Shown here: positions 1 through 8,803 of the stretch, piece by piece
Numbering within the stretch: the first letter of the stretch is position 1
Layout: each line of letters begins with the position of its first letter
From: Clostridia bacterium
Lineage (GTDB): Bacteria > Bacillota > Clostridia > Oscillospirales > CAG-272
DNA length: 50,118 bases
Reading direction: 5' to 3'
Assembly (NCBI GenBank): GCA_017646745.1
Contig: JAGCLY010000029.1
Location: 1 to 50,118 of the forward strand
Position numbers and translations under genes: made by a program
Notes under the pieces: model-generated
What the model was told of the DNA's origin: nothing
What the model saw: only the letters and a program-made list of their open reading frames with translations
The model's database searches: none

Positions 1-2
1 AG

Positions 3-578
3 GGTAACAACAAAAGGTTTGCTGTTGACCTCGAGGAGAGAGGCGTACGCATAGGTAAAGAAAAAATGATGCGCACAATAGCTCTGGCGCTGACAGTTGT
101 TGCAGGTGCATTTGCCCTTGTCTTCATCTCCGATTATCTCTTCCTCACAGATTACAGGCTTTGGTGCTTCGCAACAATCAGAGCCTTCCGTGCCGAGCAT
201 CTGTGGAAGATTCTCTTCTTCCTTCCCTTCTGGTTGGTTTATTACGTATCCAACAGCGTGGCAAACAACTGCTATAATTACACCAAGATGGGCAAGAAGC
301 CATGGAGCAGCGTAGCGTGGCAGATGTTCTTTGCATTTATCGGACCTCAGGTTATGATAATGATTCAGTACACCAAATTCTTTATCACCGGAAAAATGAT
401 TCTTGATCCTATAACAGGTATTATGGGAATCTGGCTCTTCCCAATCGTACTAATACTCCCGCTGTCCGTACTTATCAACCACCTGATTTACAAGAAAACA
501 AAGAATCCATATATCGGCGGTATTATCATGGCCGTAATTGCCTGCATACTTACCGTTACCAACACTCTTACAGGCTAA
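3..578 (+). CDS. Membrane protein, C-terminal part (5' end outside window)
   Basis: The frame is open back to the first bases of the window, so the ATG at 66 is probably internal and this is the C-terminal part of a longer protein. About 20 polar, charged residues (ending RIGKEK) precede a hydrophobic part with four to five likely membrane helices separated by short basic loops; motifs include SDYLFLTDYRLW and VYYVSNSVANN. I recall similar membrane tails on some clostridial alpha/beta-hydrolase-type proteins, but the catalytic part would lie upstream and cannot be checked here, so no function is assigned. The gene ends at a hairpin shared with the convergent reductase gene. It is a real gene by its long hydrophobic pattern; its identity is open. 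Confidence 0.7.
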   Translation, partial: GNNKRFAVDLEERGVRIGKEKMMRTIALALTVVAGAFALVFISDYLFLTDYRLWCFATIRAFRAEHLWKILFFLPFWLVYYVSNSVANNCYNYTKMGKKPWSSVAWQMFFAFIGPQVMIMIQYTKFFITGKMILDPITGIMGIWLFPIVLILPLSVLINHLIYKKTKNPYIGGIIMAVIACILTVTNTLTG

Positions 579-596
579 AATGTAAACAAACGTTTG

Positions 597-629
597 AAAA
601 TGGCATCGGTTTTTTACCGATGCCATTTT
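597..629. terminator. Bidirectional terminator hairpin
   Basis: A 14-bp perfect inverted repeat (597-610 with 616-629) has a 5-base loop and A-rich/T-rich flanks on both sides. It sits between two convergent genes: 18 bases after the stop at 578 and directly against the stop of the reductase gene at 630. It can therefore end transcription in both directions. Confidence 0.85.
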
Positions 630-1544
630 TTATGAAAGATACTTCTCTGCCATATACGATGCTACTGCTCCGTCTGCCACTGCAGTTACTACCTGGCGCA
701 GCCGCTTGGTTCTTACGTCACCCACGGCGTATACGCCTGCGACGCTCGTTTCGGTGCTTTCGTCTGCAACGATATATCCTGCGCTGTCAATATCGACGGC
801 ATTGCCGAGAAAATCCGTTGCCGGCTTTCTACCAATGCTGACAAAGATACCGTCTGCCTCTATTTCTCTGATATCACCCGACTTGACGTTTTTCACCTTA
901 ACACCGCTAACCGAATCACCTGCTATGATATCCGACAGTGCGCTATCCCAGACAAACTCCAAATTATTAACTTCAGAAAGGCGATTGCGGTATATTTTTT
1001 CCGCCCTGAGCTCATCACGTTGGTGAACAAGGTAGACCTTTTTAACAAGTCTGGATAGATACAGCGCATCCTGTACCGCAGAATTTCCTCCGCCAACGAC
1101 AACCACCGTTCTATCCTTATAAAACCTGCCGTCGCAGTGCGAGCAATAATGCACTCCCCTGCCCGTCAGCTTGTCCTCACCCTCTATACCGAGAGATCTG
1201 GGATTTGCGCCTGTAGAAATCACAACAGTTTTTGAAAACCAGTCACCGCCCGAGGTGCTGACCTTTTTTATATTATCTGAAAAATCCACACCTGTCACCT
1301 CGGCATACTCGGTCCTTGCGCCGAATTTCTCAGCGCCCTTCTGCATTTTCATACCAAGGGTAAAGCCATCGATCCCCTCGTCAAATCCGGGATAATTTTC
1401 AATATCACCTGTAAGGGCCATCTGGCCGCCGGCAGACATTCTCTCCATCACAACCACGTCAAGGCCCGCTCTTGCGGCATACATTGCCGCTGTATATCCA
1501 CCGGGGCCACCGCCGATTATTATCATATCGTAAATGTGTTCCAT
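630..1544 (-). CDS. trxB: Thioredoxin reductase-like FAD/NAD(P)H oxidoreductase
   Basis: A 304-residue pyridine nucleotide-disulphide oxidoreductase of the low-molecular-weight thioredoxin reductase type. Visible motifs are the FAD-binding GGGPGG near residue 11, the redox pair CSHC followed by DGRF near residue 134, the NAD(P)H-binding GGGNSA near residue 152, and the C-terminal GVYAVGDVR FAD motif. Members of this family pass electrons from NADPH through FAD and the CxxC pair to thioredoxin. Here the pair is CSHC rather than the common CATC, so the partner could be another thioredoxin-fold protein or a ferredoxin-linked system. AGAGGTG precedes the ATG at a good distance. A TATAAT at 1571-1576 lies upstream without a convincing -35. 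It appears monocistronic; no thioredoxin gene is adjacent. Confidence 0.9.
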   Translation of the reverse strand: MEHIYDMIIIGGGPGGYTAAMYAARAGLDVVVMERMSAGGQMALTGDIENYPGFDEGIDGFTLGMKMQKGAEKFGARTEYAEVTGVDFSDNIKKVSTSGGDWFSKTVVISTGANPRSLGIEGEDKLTGRGVHYCSHCDGRFYKDRTVVVVGGGNSAVQDALYLSRLVKKVYLVHQRDELRAEKIYRNRLSEVNNLEFVWDSALSDIIAGDSVSGVKVKNVKSGDIREIEADGIFVSIGRKPATDFLGNAVDIDSAGYIVADESTETSVAGVYAVGDVRTKRLRQVVTAVADGAVASYMAEKYLS

Positions 1545-1630
1545 AGTACACCTCTTTTCTTTCTGAACATATTATAAACTAATTTTTCCCACCCTACCGT
1601 GACTTTATCACATATTTAGACAAATTAAAA

Positions 1631-1654
1631 GCCGACAGGCATAAACCTGTCGGC
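1631..1654 (-). terminator. Terminator after the RCK/RyR-like gene
   Basis: A 9-bp GC-rich perfect stem (1631-1639 with 1646-1654) with a 6-base loop. On the minus strand it is followed by TTTTAATTTG, and it begins about 10 bases after the stop codon at 1665. Confidence 0.85.
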
Positions 1655-1664
1655 TCCGGTTATT

Positions 1665-4049
1665 TTACTGTCTGTTTTTCTTGGGCTTTGCTACTTCTGT
1701 TTTGCTGACTATCTCATAGCCGTTGGTGCTGAGCAACCAATGCGCATCGTCAAGTATCTGATAATCGTACTTGATCTTATCTGCCTGCTTCATAAACTCC
1801 TCAATTGGTGTCTGCTTTTTTTTACTCAGCGCCTGCTCACGCTGAGCAACGATACTTCTGAATTCAAGAAGACCCTCAAAGGTAGTAAGATTTCCATGAC
1901 GGCGAAGCTGATAATTCTTACCGTTTGTGTATTTAAGAACAAGCTTCTTCTTTTTCTTGGCCTCATCATAAGTCTTCCAGCTCAAATAACATTCATTACG
2001 GATCTGATCCTTAGTGGAGGGAACAATACCGCGGCTGATCATAAAGGAGTTCCAACGGTGATGCTCCTGAATAGCCATGGTCTTACGACGGGAGTTATGG
2101 AAATCAAGGCCGTAGTAAACGATCTTCTTATTATCGTGAATAAGAGCATCATACTTATCGGTACAGGGCTTATCATAGCCGGCATACTTTTCAATATAGC
2201 GATCGTAATCGAACTCTTCCTTGCCCTGAACTGCCACGGGACGGTAATCAAGTCCCATCATATTAAGCTTTGAACGAAGGCTGAGACAGCAATAAAGGCT
2301 GGAGTCACGCTCCATCTGAGATATATCCTTATACCATCTTTTCTCAGAGTCCTTAACTATTTCATCAACAACCGATTTCTTGGTTATATCCTTGCCTCCG
2401 TCGGTTACCTCATACTCAATAGCATAAACCTCGTCACGCATTCTTGCCATCTTGTAGATCTTGTCACCGAGGATCTTATCGATGTTATAAATACTGTCAC
2501 TCTCGTTGCCGATAAAGTAGCAGCCCTCGTTTTCAAGCAGAGTCTGCTCCTTGTGCCAGGTTCTTACCTTAACGAATATGTAAAGATTGTCAAGATTCCA
2601 TTCATTGCGTTTCTCAACGATCTTGTGCGCCATATCTATATTCTCGAGGTCACTACCAAAGGCGATGATCACAAGGTTAACGTCATCTGCCTTCTTGGTA
2701 ACGATATCTCTGATGTTATTATAAAATCGGCAATCGTTGATATCAAGATGAAAGAACTGCTCCTCCGCAGGGAGGGCGGGCATATCGAGATAATTAGCGG
2801 GATTAATGTGGTATTTCTTAATTTCCTCGCTTTTCAACTCCTCGGGATACTGACCGAGAATCTCGTGCTTGAATCTGTAATAATTATGATTAAGATTCTT
2901 ATTGTTCTCGGCATACTCTTTATCAAAGATGTAATATTTTACAGGCTTAAGCACGGGATCGGGCTGACCTGCGGTAAGGAACTGGTTATTGGCAACAGAA
3001 GTAAGGAACACCTGCTGATTGGTCTTGCCAAATCCGATAAGTGCAACGTTGATATCCACGTTATCGTGTACAAGCGAGCTGTCATAGTCAATATGATCGC
3101 TGTTCATAAACATAGATATAGGATATCTGTCGATAAAGTCCATTGCTATCTTCTGATACTTATTAACGTAGAAGATACAGCCATTGCCGTTTTCTACGAT
3201 ATTCTCATAAATATCAATGTACCTGGGATCTCCGAACACGTACACCTTTACATTTTTAAACAGGCCCTTCTGAACCTTATCGGAGGAGGCTTCTATTTTA
3301 TCAACGAACCTTCTGGCAAGCAAAATATTGCGTTTATCGTCGCCTGTATTTATAATGAATATATGCTTGCGACACAGCCAACCGACGTTCTTAAGCATCA
3401 TGTTCATCGAGCTGTCAGAATAAGAGGGAATGTAATATATGTTTTTAAGATAAAGATCATCACAAGCGTCCTTCGACATCTCATCAATTATAACCTTAAA
3501 TCTTCTCTTAAATATATTCCCTTTTTTATCACTGTTGTAAATTGCAATATTATCCGGATTATTGCCAAAGAGATACAGCTTCTGTCTAAATGTAAATCTG
3601 GATCTAATGGCATTTATTCCACGCCAAACATACTGTACGGCGAGCGATATCGTAACAAGAATAGTATTAACAAAAACAAGACAGTAACCGAAGTAAACGG
3701 TATTCTTATAAAACCAACTATGCTCCATAAGCGCACTGATCTCGGCTGTGCTGAACTTTAATACCGCAAAGTCAATCGCCTTGGGAATAGAAAGTCTCAT
3801 CGCCTCTATAAGATTAGCAAAAACACTTTCGCTCTCCTGTACGTAAAGCACACCCAGGAAATATATGGCAGTAGCAACAATATAAATATCAATGAATCCA
3901 CCCTTTTTGTAGTTACGAACATAGGGAACCCTGTGCTCTCGTTTTCTGAAAATGTTGCCAATCAGAATAAATACCTTAAGGCTAAGCCATGCGAAGCATA
4001 TGGCTGTAACCACATTAATTACAACTTCAAATTGTTCTGATCCGATCAT
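1665..4049 (-). CDS. Membrane protein with RCK/CASTOR-like nucleotide-binding and RyR-like domains
   Basis: A 794-residue protein. Three likely membrane helices are visible (about 9-32, 53-71 and 117-141). A long cytoplasmic part follows with two Rossmann-like segments: near 335 (NVALIGFGKTNQQVF, a TrkA-N/RCK-type glycine loop) and near 458 (LVIIAFGSD). A C-terminal region contains EHHRWNSFMISRG at 662-674, the pattern I know from bacterial ryanodine-receptor-repeat (RyR) domains found next to TrkA-N domains. RCK domains usually gate or regulate ion channels by binding nucleotides or ions; no canonical potassium selectivity filter is visible, so transport is not shown. It follows the flavin-reductase-like gene by 14 bases and shares its promoter. 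The domain calls are from motif memory; the overall architecture is more secure than any substrate. Confidence 0.65.
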   Translation of the reverse strand: MIGSEQFEVVINVVTAICFAWLSLKVFILIGNIFRKREHRVPYVRNYKKGGFIDIYIVATAIYFLGVLYVQESESVFANLIEAMRLSIPKAIDFAVLKFSTAEISALMEHSWFYKNTVYFGYCLVFVNTILVTISLAVQYVWRGINAIRSRFTFRQKLYLFGNNPDNIAIYNSDKKGNIFKRRFKVIIDEMSKDACDDLYLKNIYYIPSYSDSSMNMMLKNVGWLCRKHIFIINTGDDKRNILLARRFVDKIEASSDKVQKGLFKNVKVYVFGDPRYIDIYENIVENGNGCIFYVNKYQKIAMDFIDRYPISMFMNSDHIDYDSSLVHDNVDINVALIGFGKTNQQVFLTSVANNQFLTAGQPDPVLKPVKYYIFDKEYAENNKNLNHNYYRFKHEILGQYPEELKSEEIKKYHINPANYLDMPALPAEEQFFHLDINDCRFYNNIRDIVTKKADDVNLVIIAFGSDLENIDMAHKIVEKRNEWNLDNLYIFVKVRTWHKEQTLLENEGCYFIGNESDSIYNIDKILGDKIYKMARMRDEVYAIEYEVTDGGKDITKKSVVDEIVKDSEKRWYKDISQMERDSSLYCCLSLRSKLNMMGLDYRPVAVQGKEEFDYDRYIEKYAGYDKPCTDKYDALIHDNKKIVYYGLDFHNSRRKTMAIQEHHRWNSFMISRGIVPSTKDQIRNECYLSWKTYDEAKKKKKLVLKYTNGKNYQLRRHGNLTTFEGLLEFRSIVAQREQALSKKKQTPIEEFMKQADKIKYDYQILDDAHWLLSTNGYEIVSKTEVAKPKKNRQ

Positions 4050-4063
4050 ATACTTTTCCTCTC

Positions 4064-4621
4064 TTACCTGATCTTTTTGCCGTCAGAAAAGGCCTGTCCT
4101 ACCTTCTCACCAAAGCTCCAATAAGCGTGACTAACACTGTCGTAGATAATAGGATCAAGTTTTTTGGCATCAATATGCCCAGCATCATCAAGAATGCTCT
4201 CATCAGCAGAGATATTAACGATCTCACCGATGCAGATACCGTCCTCGTTGAACTTAAGAAGCTTACACTCCACAGTCATAGGAAGCTCGTCAATTATCGG
4301 GGCATTGACAAATCTGCTTTTCGTAGCATGGAAGCCCGCCCTCTCAAACTTATCGGGAGTATCATTGCCGGACACTATGCCAACGTAATCACAGGCACAG
4401 ACGGTAGACGAGGTCGCAAAGCTGACTGTAAAAGCCCCACTCGCCAGTATATTCTTAGTAGTTTTATGATCATCGGCAAGACATACCATAATCAAATTTG
4501 TATCGTATATACCGCCCCAAGCTGCGTTCATTGCATTGGGCGCTCCGTTTTCATCATAGCTTCCCACAATAAACACAGGCATGGGATAAAGCCAATTTTT
4601 TACTCCAAAATCCTTGCGCAT
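4064..4621 (-). CDS. Flavin reductase-like (flavoredoxin-type) FMN-binding protein
   Basis: A 185-residue protein with the split-barrel flavin reductase pattern: an N-terminal strand PMPVFIVGSYDENGAPNAM, a central KTTKNILASGAFTVSFA where family members bind FMN, and the family's usual overall size. Proteins of this group bind FMN and move electrons, sometimes as flavoredoxin or as the reductase half of two-component oxygenases. Several cysteines (SSTVCACDY) occur in the middle. It is the first gene of a two-gene unit with the RCK/RyR-like membrane protein, driven by the promoter at 4649-4677. Electron partner unknown. Confidence 0.85.
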   Translation of the reverse strand: MRKDFGVKNWLYPMPVFIVGSYDENGAPNAMNAAWGGIYDTNLIMVCLADDHKTTKNILASGAFTVSFATSSTVCACDYVGIVSGNDTPDKFERAGFHATKSRFVNAPIIDELPMTVECKLLKFNEDGICIGEIVNISADESILDDAGHIDAKKLDPIIYDSVSHAYWSFGEKVGQAFSDGKKIR

Positions 4622-4648
4622 AATACACCTCCAAGCCTTGATATACCC

Positions 4649-4677
4649 ATTATATCAAAATAACAGGCTTTTTTCAA
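4649..4677 (-). promoter_or_regulatory. Sigma-A-type promoter for flavin reductase unit
   Basis: On the minus strand a -35 of TTGAAA (4677-4672) and a perfect -10 TATAAT (4654-4649) are separated by 17 bases. They lie 28 bases upstream of the start codon at 4621. Confidence 0.75.
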
Positions 4678-4702
4678 GAAAAATGTCAAATTAATGCAAA
4701 AA

Positions 4703-4726
4703 AACGGGGAGAAAAATCTCCCCGTT
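4703..4726 (-). terminator. Terminator of carboxylesterase unit
   Basis: A 10-bp perfect stem (4703-4712 with 4717-4726) with a short loop; on the minus strand it is followed by seven T residues. It lies 17 bases after the esterase stop at 4744. Confidence 0.92.
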
Positions 4727-4743
4727 AATTTTAGCTTTTAATT

Positions 4744-6078
4744 TTACTCGCCGACGGACTTGTTGGTGAGCATAATGCCTGTAAGCTTAAGCATATTAGG
4801 CTTGCCCATGCGAGTAGGCCTTTCACCCATGAGCAACACTTTTTTGCTCTTATTGCAAGCCGTCCACTCGAGCTGTCCATCGCCATTGGGGTTACCGTTT
4901 TTAACAAAATTGCAAAGATATGTTGACATTTGGTCGCTCAAATCATAATCTTTTTGCTCAAAGGGGCGCCATCCATTCTCAAGAGTGCCGAACCAATACC
5001 ATAGGTCTGCGCTGTGCCAAGAGCCGTTCTTGTCACCCGGAAGCATTCTGTCAAGCATATATACATAGCTTTGATCGGAGTTCTTGATTCCCCACCTTCG
5101 GCCAAGCGAGAAAAGTATAGGTGGAACCATATCATGGCTATTGGAGCCTATGATATAGGGAATCTGCTTTGCAGGAGTACCCTCTACCACAAAATAACCG
5201 TCCTTTACAGGACAGGTGGAGAGCAATCCGCCCTTAACCGCCTTTTTGGTTGCCTGCCATCCGGCAAAAAGCTCCTCAGGAGCAACATTGCGCAGCTCGG
5301 CAAGGCTGGAGCAACCGAGATGCTGCATAACCGCCTGCCAGAAGGCATAAGCCTTTTCGGGAGTAGACATAAGCATACTGCCCATGCCGCATCCACTGGA
5401 CATTACAGCGCCCCTGAACAAGCCGTCGGACAAGGGGCTGGTGCAAAGCTGCTGAACACTCATTGCGCCTGCGCTCTGACCCATAATTGTAACCCTATCG
5501 GGGTCTCCGCCAAAGGCAGAAATGTTATCACGCACCCACTGAAGCGAGGTCAGCTGGTCATATAGACCGTAGTTACCGCAATGACCCGCCTCCTCAGCAA
5601 GCTCGGGCAGACAGCAGAAGCCAAGAGGGCCAAGACGGTAGTTAACCGTTACCGCAACAACCCCTTTGGTAGGCCACACGGGATCGTCAAAATGCTTTTC
5701 GTGACCGCATCCGCCAGTGTAGCCGCCGCCGTGGATATACACAAGAACGGGGAGCTTACTTTCCTCGGTTGCGGTTTCGGGTGTCCATACGTTTAAAAAC
5801 AGACAGTCCTCGCTGTAAGTATAAGCTGCGCCCTTACGGAACTCATTGTAGTAGAAGACCTTTTTTAGATTCTCTTCCTCATTATAAAAGGATCTGGGCT
5901 GATATGAGCAATTACCGTATGCTGTTGCATCGTAAACACCATCCCAACCTGTTACAAGCTTGGGGTATTCCCATCTACCTGCGGTGGCATAACGAATGCC
6001 CTTAAAGGCAACCACACCTGGCAGACGGCAGTCGGTACCCTGAATTTTACCGCATGGAGTGTTTATTATTTTATTCAT
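4744..6078 (-). CDS. Type B carboxylesterase/lipase family protein
   Basis: A 444-residue alpha/beta hydrolase of the carboxylesterase type B family, which hydrolyses ester bonds on carbohydrate, aromatic or lipid substrates. The order of motifs is typical: SEDCLFLNVWTP near 89-100, the oxyanion-hole HGGGY at 116-120, the nucleophile elbow GQSAG with Ser202, and FGGDPDRVTI just before it. A histidine in SWHSADLWYWFG is a plausible catalytic base. It is shorter than many family members (about 500 residues) and has no signal peptide, so it should act in the cytoplasm. It starts 5 bases after the symporter gene stop with a weak ribosome binding site, so the two are probably co-translated. The pairing suggests removal of acyl groups from an imported glycoside; the substrate is unknown. 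Confidence 0.88.
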   Translation of the reverse strand: MNKIINTPCGKIQGTDCRLPGVVAFKGIRYATAGRWEYPKLVTGWDGVYDATAYGNCSYQPRSFYNEEENLKKVFYYNEFRKGAAYTYSEDCLFLNVWTPETATEESKLPVLVYIHGGGYTGGCGHEKHFDDPVWPTKGVVAVTVNYRLGPLGFCCLPELAEEAGHCGNYGLYDQLTSLQWVRDNISAFGGDPDRVTIMGQSAGAMSVQQLCTSPLSDGLFRGAVMSSGCGMGSMLMSTPEKAYAFWQAVMQHLGCSSLAELRNVAPEELFAGWQATKKAVKGGLLSTCPVKDGYFVVEGTPAKQIPYIIGSNSHDMVPPILFSLGRRWGIKNSDQSYVYMLDRMLPGDKNGSWHSADLWYWFGTLENGWRPFEQKDYDLSDQMSTYLCNFVKNGNPNGDGQLEWTACNKSKKVLLMGERPTRMGKPNMLKLTGIMLTNKSVGE

Positions 6079-6083
6079 AATTA

Positions 6084-7538
6084 TTAACCTATGATTTCTT
6101 CAATCTCACTGTCGGCAGAATCAAGCGCCCCGCCGGATTTCTGATTAAGCTTAAACTCAGCAAGCTTAGCACGGGTTTCGTCACTGAGATTCCAGAGATA
6201 CTTAAATGCCACCCACGAGCCGAGAATCAATATACCGGGCAAAAGAACAGACAGGAACTTAATACCAAACAAGGTTGTCTTCGACTGATATTCCTTAACC
6301 GCATCATATCCAAAACAGGAAAGCAAGAACATACCCATCGATGCGCTGAAGGTTTTACCAATTCGTCTAAACAGATTGAAGGTTCCGTATATTGATCCCT
6401 CTGTACGCTTACCGGTAATCATCTCATTATAATCGATCGCCTCACCAACAAGACCCCACTGCATATACACCGACATAGAGGCCAGGCCGAGAGCAAAATT
6501 GCTTATAATCATATGAACATACGGATTTATGTATAAAAAGCTGTGAGCGGCAAAAAGAAGGATATGAATAGCCGAACCCACAATCAGAGCGTATCTGATA
6601 AACCTTACAAGACCGAGTTTCTTAGCAATTCTAGGACCAAATATGAATGTAATCATCATTATCGGGGCAGAAACAATTATGCCCTTTGCCGCAAGATCAA
6701 GTCCTCCGTACACATCCTTATAGAGATAGAAATTAAATGTAGATCCAAGAGCCTGAACCATGCAGAAAAACAAACCGTGAATACAAAGAGCAAGGAAGGG
6801 ACGGTTAACACGGAAAACATTAAGAATGTCGGTCATCTTAATTTTCTCAGCCTCAGGATTTTTACTAACAGGAACCACACGCTCCTCTGTGAAAGCATAG
6901 TGTCCCAAGCAGAAAATAAAGCCTACAACAGCAAAAACGGATGCGCCAACAGCAAATCCGATGGGATTAGTGCTTCCACCCTCGTATGCATCAACGATTA
7001 ACGATACGATTGCAACAGGAAGGGCATTACCGATACCCGAACCGATTCCGCGGGCAGAAGACAACGATGCTCGCTCGTGATCATCGCTTGCCATTGCAGA
7101 AAGCAGAGAGCCCATAGGAATGTTAAACATCGTATAGCTGCCCTCGTAAACAATCTTACAAGCAAAGAGAACGCAAAGAAGACCTATACCCTGGAACAGG
7201 CTGGGAACCGAGAACAATGCTATAAAGCTTACACAAATAAGAGGCGAGCTTCTCAATATCCAAGGACGGAACTTGCCCTTTGGGTTTTTATTTTTTGAAA
7301 AGGATCTATCAAGCAACGCGCCCATTAAGGGGTCATTGACAAAATCCCATATATTCCATATCAAAAGAAGAGCGGCAAAAACTGCCGGATCAATTCGGAG
7401 GGCATCGGTACAATACATACCGAAAATACCGTCCATAAGTGCGAAGGTCATACATCCGCCCGCATCACCGAGAGCATATCCAAACTTGTGCTTGAATGTC
7501 AAGGTGCCGGTAGATGACTTCGTTTTTGTTTTAAGCAT
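6084..7538 (-). CDS. GPH-family (MelB/XylP-like) sugar:cation symporter
   Basis: A 484-residue protein with about 12 hydrophobic segments and the family signature DFVNDPLMGALLDRS near residue 65-80, in which the aspartates bind the coupling cation in MelB-type carriers. The second half keeps the family-typical NYNEMITGKR-like motif (DYNEMITGKRTEGS). Members import glycosides, pentosides or hexuronides with H+ or Na+. It is first in an operon with a carboxylesterase, behind a perfect consensus promoter. The likely role is uptake of a glycoside, perhaps acylated, that the esterase then processes. The sugar is not predictable from sequence alone. Confidence 0.9.
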   Translation of the reverse strand: MLKTKTKSSTGTLTFKHKFGYALGDAGGCMTFALMDGIFGMYCTDALRIDPAVFAALLLIWNIWDFVNDPLMGALLDRSFSKNKNPKGKFRPWILRSSPLICVSFIALFSVPSLFQGIGLLCVLFACKIVYEGSYTMFNIPMGSLLSAMASDDHERASLSSARGIGSGIGNALPVAIVSLIVDAYEGGSTNPIGFAVGASVFAVVGFIFCLGHYAFTEERVVPVSKNPEAEKIKMTDILNVFRVNRPFLALCIHGLFFCMVQALGSTFNFYLYKDVYGGLDLAAKGIIVSAPIMMITFIFGPRIAKKLGLVRFIRYALIVGSAIHILLFAAHSFLYINPYVHMIISNFALGLASMSVYMQWGLVGEAIDYNEMITGKRTEGSIYGTFNLFRRIGKTFSASMGMFLLSCFGYDAVKEYQSKTTLFGIKFLSVLLPGILILGSWVAFKYLWNLSDETRAKLAEFKLNQKSGGALDSADSEIEEIIG

Positions 7539-7570
7539 AAGCGCTTTCCTTTCTTATTTTTTGCTTATAC

Positions 7571-7599
7571 ATTATATCATAACCATATACGATTGTCAA
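7571..7599 (-). promoter_or_regulatory. Perfect consensus promoter for symporter-esterase operon
   Basis: On the minus strand TTGACA (7599-7594), a 17-base spacer and TATAAT (7576-7571), all matching the sigma-A consensus, lie 32 bases upstream of the symporter start. Confidence 0.88.
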
Positions 7600-7621
7600 T
7601 TATTATATGTGTAGAAAGAAA

Positions 7622-7649
7622 CGGGTCGGACACATATGCATCCGACCCG
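7622..7649 (-). terminator. Terminator after msmX-like gene
   Basis: A 9-bp GC-rich perfect stem (7622-7630 with 7641-7649) with a 10-base loop. On the minus strand it follows the ATPase stop at 7670 by about 20 bases and is followed by TTTCTTTCT. Confidence 0.88.
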
Positions 7650-7669
7650 AAATATTAAGTTAAGCTATA

Positions 7670-8791
7670 TTACACAAGAAGGTTGGTCTGTGTCTCTTCA
7701 TCAAAGAAGTGCATAACCTTACCCTCGAAGGTAACGTAGATAGTAGTTCCCTGAACGAGAGATCTACGCTGATCGTCGGTAAGAGAAACGGTGGGAATAC
7801 GAACGATAAGCTTCTCGCCGTCAGCAAGAACGTGAAGATGAAGCTCGCTACCCATCATCTCGTTAACGAGAATCTCGCACTTGATAGCGCCGGGATCCTT
7901 AGGATCAGCAAGAACAAAGTGCTCAGGACGAACACCGAGAATGATCTCACGGGACTCAATACCCTTTTCCTTAAGAGCAAGAGCCTTGTCACCGTTAACC
8001 TCGATCTTTGCGCCGTAGGGAGTAACGTAATGCTTACCGCCCTGGAACACAAGCTCGGTCTTGAAGGTGTTCATCTTAGGAGCGCCGATGAACTCTGCAA
8101 CAAAAAGGTTGCAGGGCATATCAAACACCTCGGTGGGAGTGCCAACCTGCTGAATAATGCCGTCCTTCATAATAACGATACGGTCACCAAGAGTCATAGC
8201 CTCGGTCTGGTCGTGAGTAACGTAGATGAAGGTGGTGTCGATCTTCTTACGGAGAAGAATGATCTCAGCTCTCATCTGGTTACGAAGTTTAGCATCGAGG
8301 TTGGAAAGAGGTTCGTCCATAAGGAATACCTTGGAGTCACGAACCATCGCACGTCCAATAGCAACTCTCTGACGCTGACCGCCGGAAAGCGCTCTGGGCT
8401 TTCTGGTAAGATACTCGGTAATGCCAAGGATCTCAGCCGCCTCGGTAACCTTCTTATAAACCTCGTCCTGAGGAACCTTCTTAAGACGAAGGGAGAACGC
8501 CATATTCTCGAATACTGTAAGGTGAGGATAAAGCGCATAGTTCTGGAATACCATGGCGATATCTCTGTCACGAGGCTGAAGATCGTTTACAACAACACCG
8601 TCAATCTCAACTGTACCGCCGGAAATATCCTCAAGGCCTGCGATCATACGGAGGGTGGTAGACTTACCGCATCCCGAAGGACCTACGAAAACGATAAATT
8701 CCTTATCGGCAATATCAAGGTTGAAGTTATCAACCGCAAGAGTGTTCTTGCCGTATATTTTCTTTACATTAGTTAATTTTACACTTGCCAT
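7670..8791 (-). CDS. msmX: MsmX/UgpC-type ABC transporter ATP-binding protein
   Basis: A 373-residue CUT1-family ATPase that powers sugar importers. Walker A is GPSGCGKST at 37-45; the signature LSGGQRQRVAIGRA, Walker B with LMDEPLSNLDAKLR and the switch histidine in VTHDQTEAMT follow in order. The C-terminal ~130 residues form the regulatory TOBE-type region usual for MsmX/MalK (REIILGVRPEHF). It starts 12 bases after the MalG-like permease, so it is the last gene of the binding protein-permease-permease-ATPase unit. MsmX-type ATPases often serve several importers; the window holds a second one at 21314, so this one may be dedicated to the oligosaccharide system here. Confidence 0.93.
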   Translation of the reverse strand: MASVKLTNVKKIYGKNTLAVDNFNLDIADKEFIVFVGPSGCGKSTTLRMIAGLEDISGGTVEIDGVVVNDLQPRDRDIAMVFQNYALYPHLTVFENMAFSLRLKKVPQDEVYKKVTEAAEILGITEYLTRKPRALSGGQRQRVAIGRAMVRDSKVFLMDEPLSNLDAKLRNQMRAEIILLRKKIDTTFIYVTHDQTEAMTLGDRIVIMKDGIIQQVGTPTEVFDMPCNLFVAEFIGAPKMNTFKTELVFQGGKHYVTPYGAKIEVNGDKALALKEKGIESREIILGVRPEHFVLADPKDPGAIKCEILVNEMMGSELHLHVLADGEKLIVRIPTVSLTDDQRRSLVQGTTIYVTFEGKVMHFFDEETQTNLLV

Positions 8792-8803
8792 TATTAATTC
8801 TCC

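Noticed and set aside
580..597. Palindrome CAAACGTTTG, reminiscent of a catabolite response element
   Set aside because: It lies after a stop codon and directly before a terminator, with no promoter nearby, and matches the consensus only in part.
2553..3761. A 402-codon plus-strand frame with hydrophobic stretches
   Set aside because: It lies within the coding region of the RCK/RyR-like protein, has no ribosome site, and its hydrophobicity follows from the opposite strand's codons.
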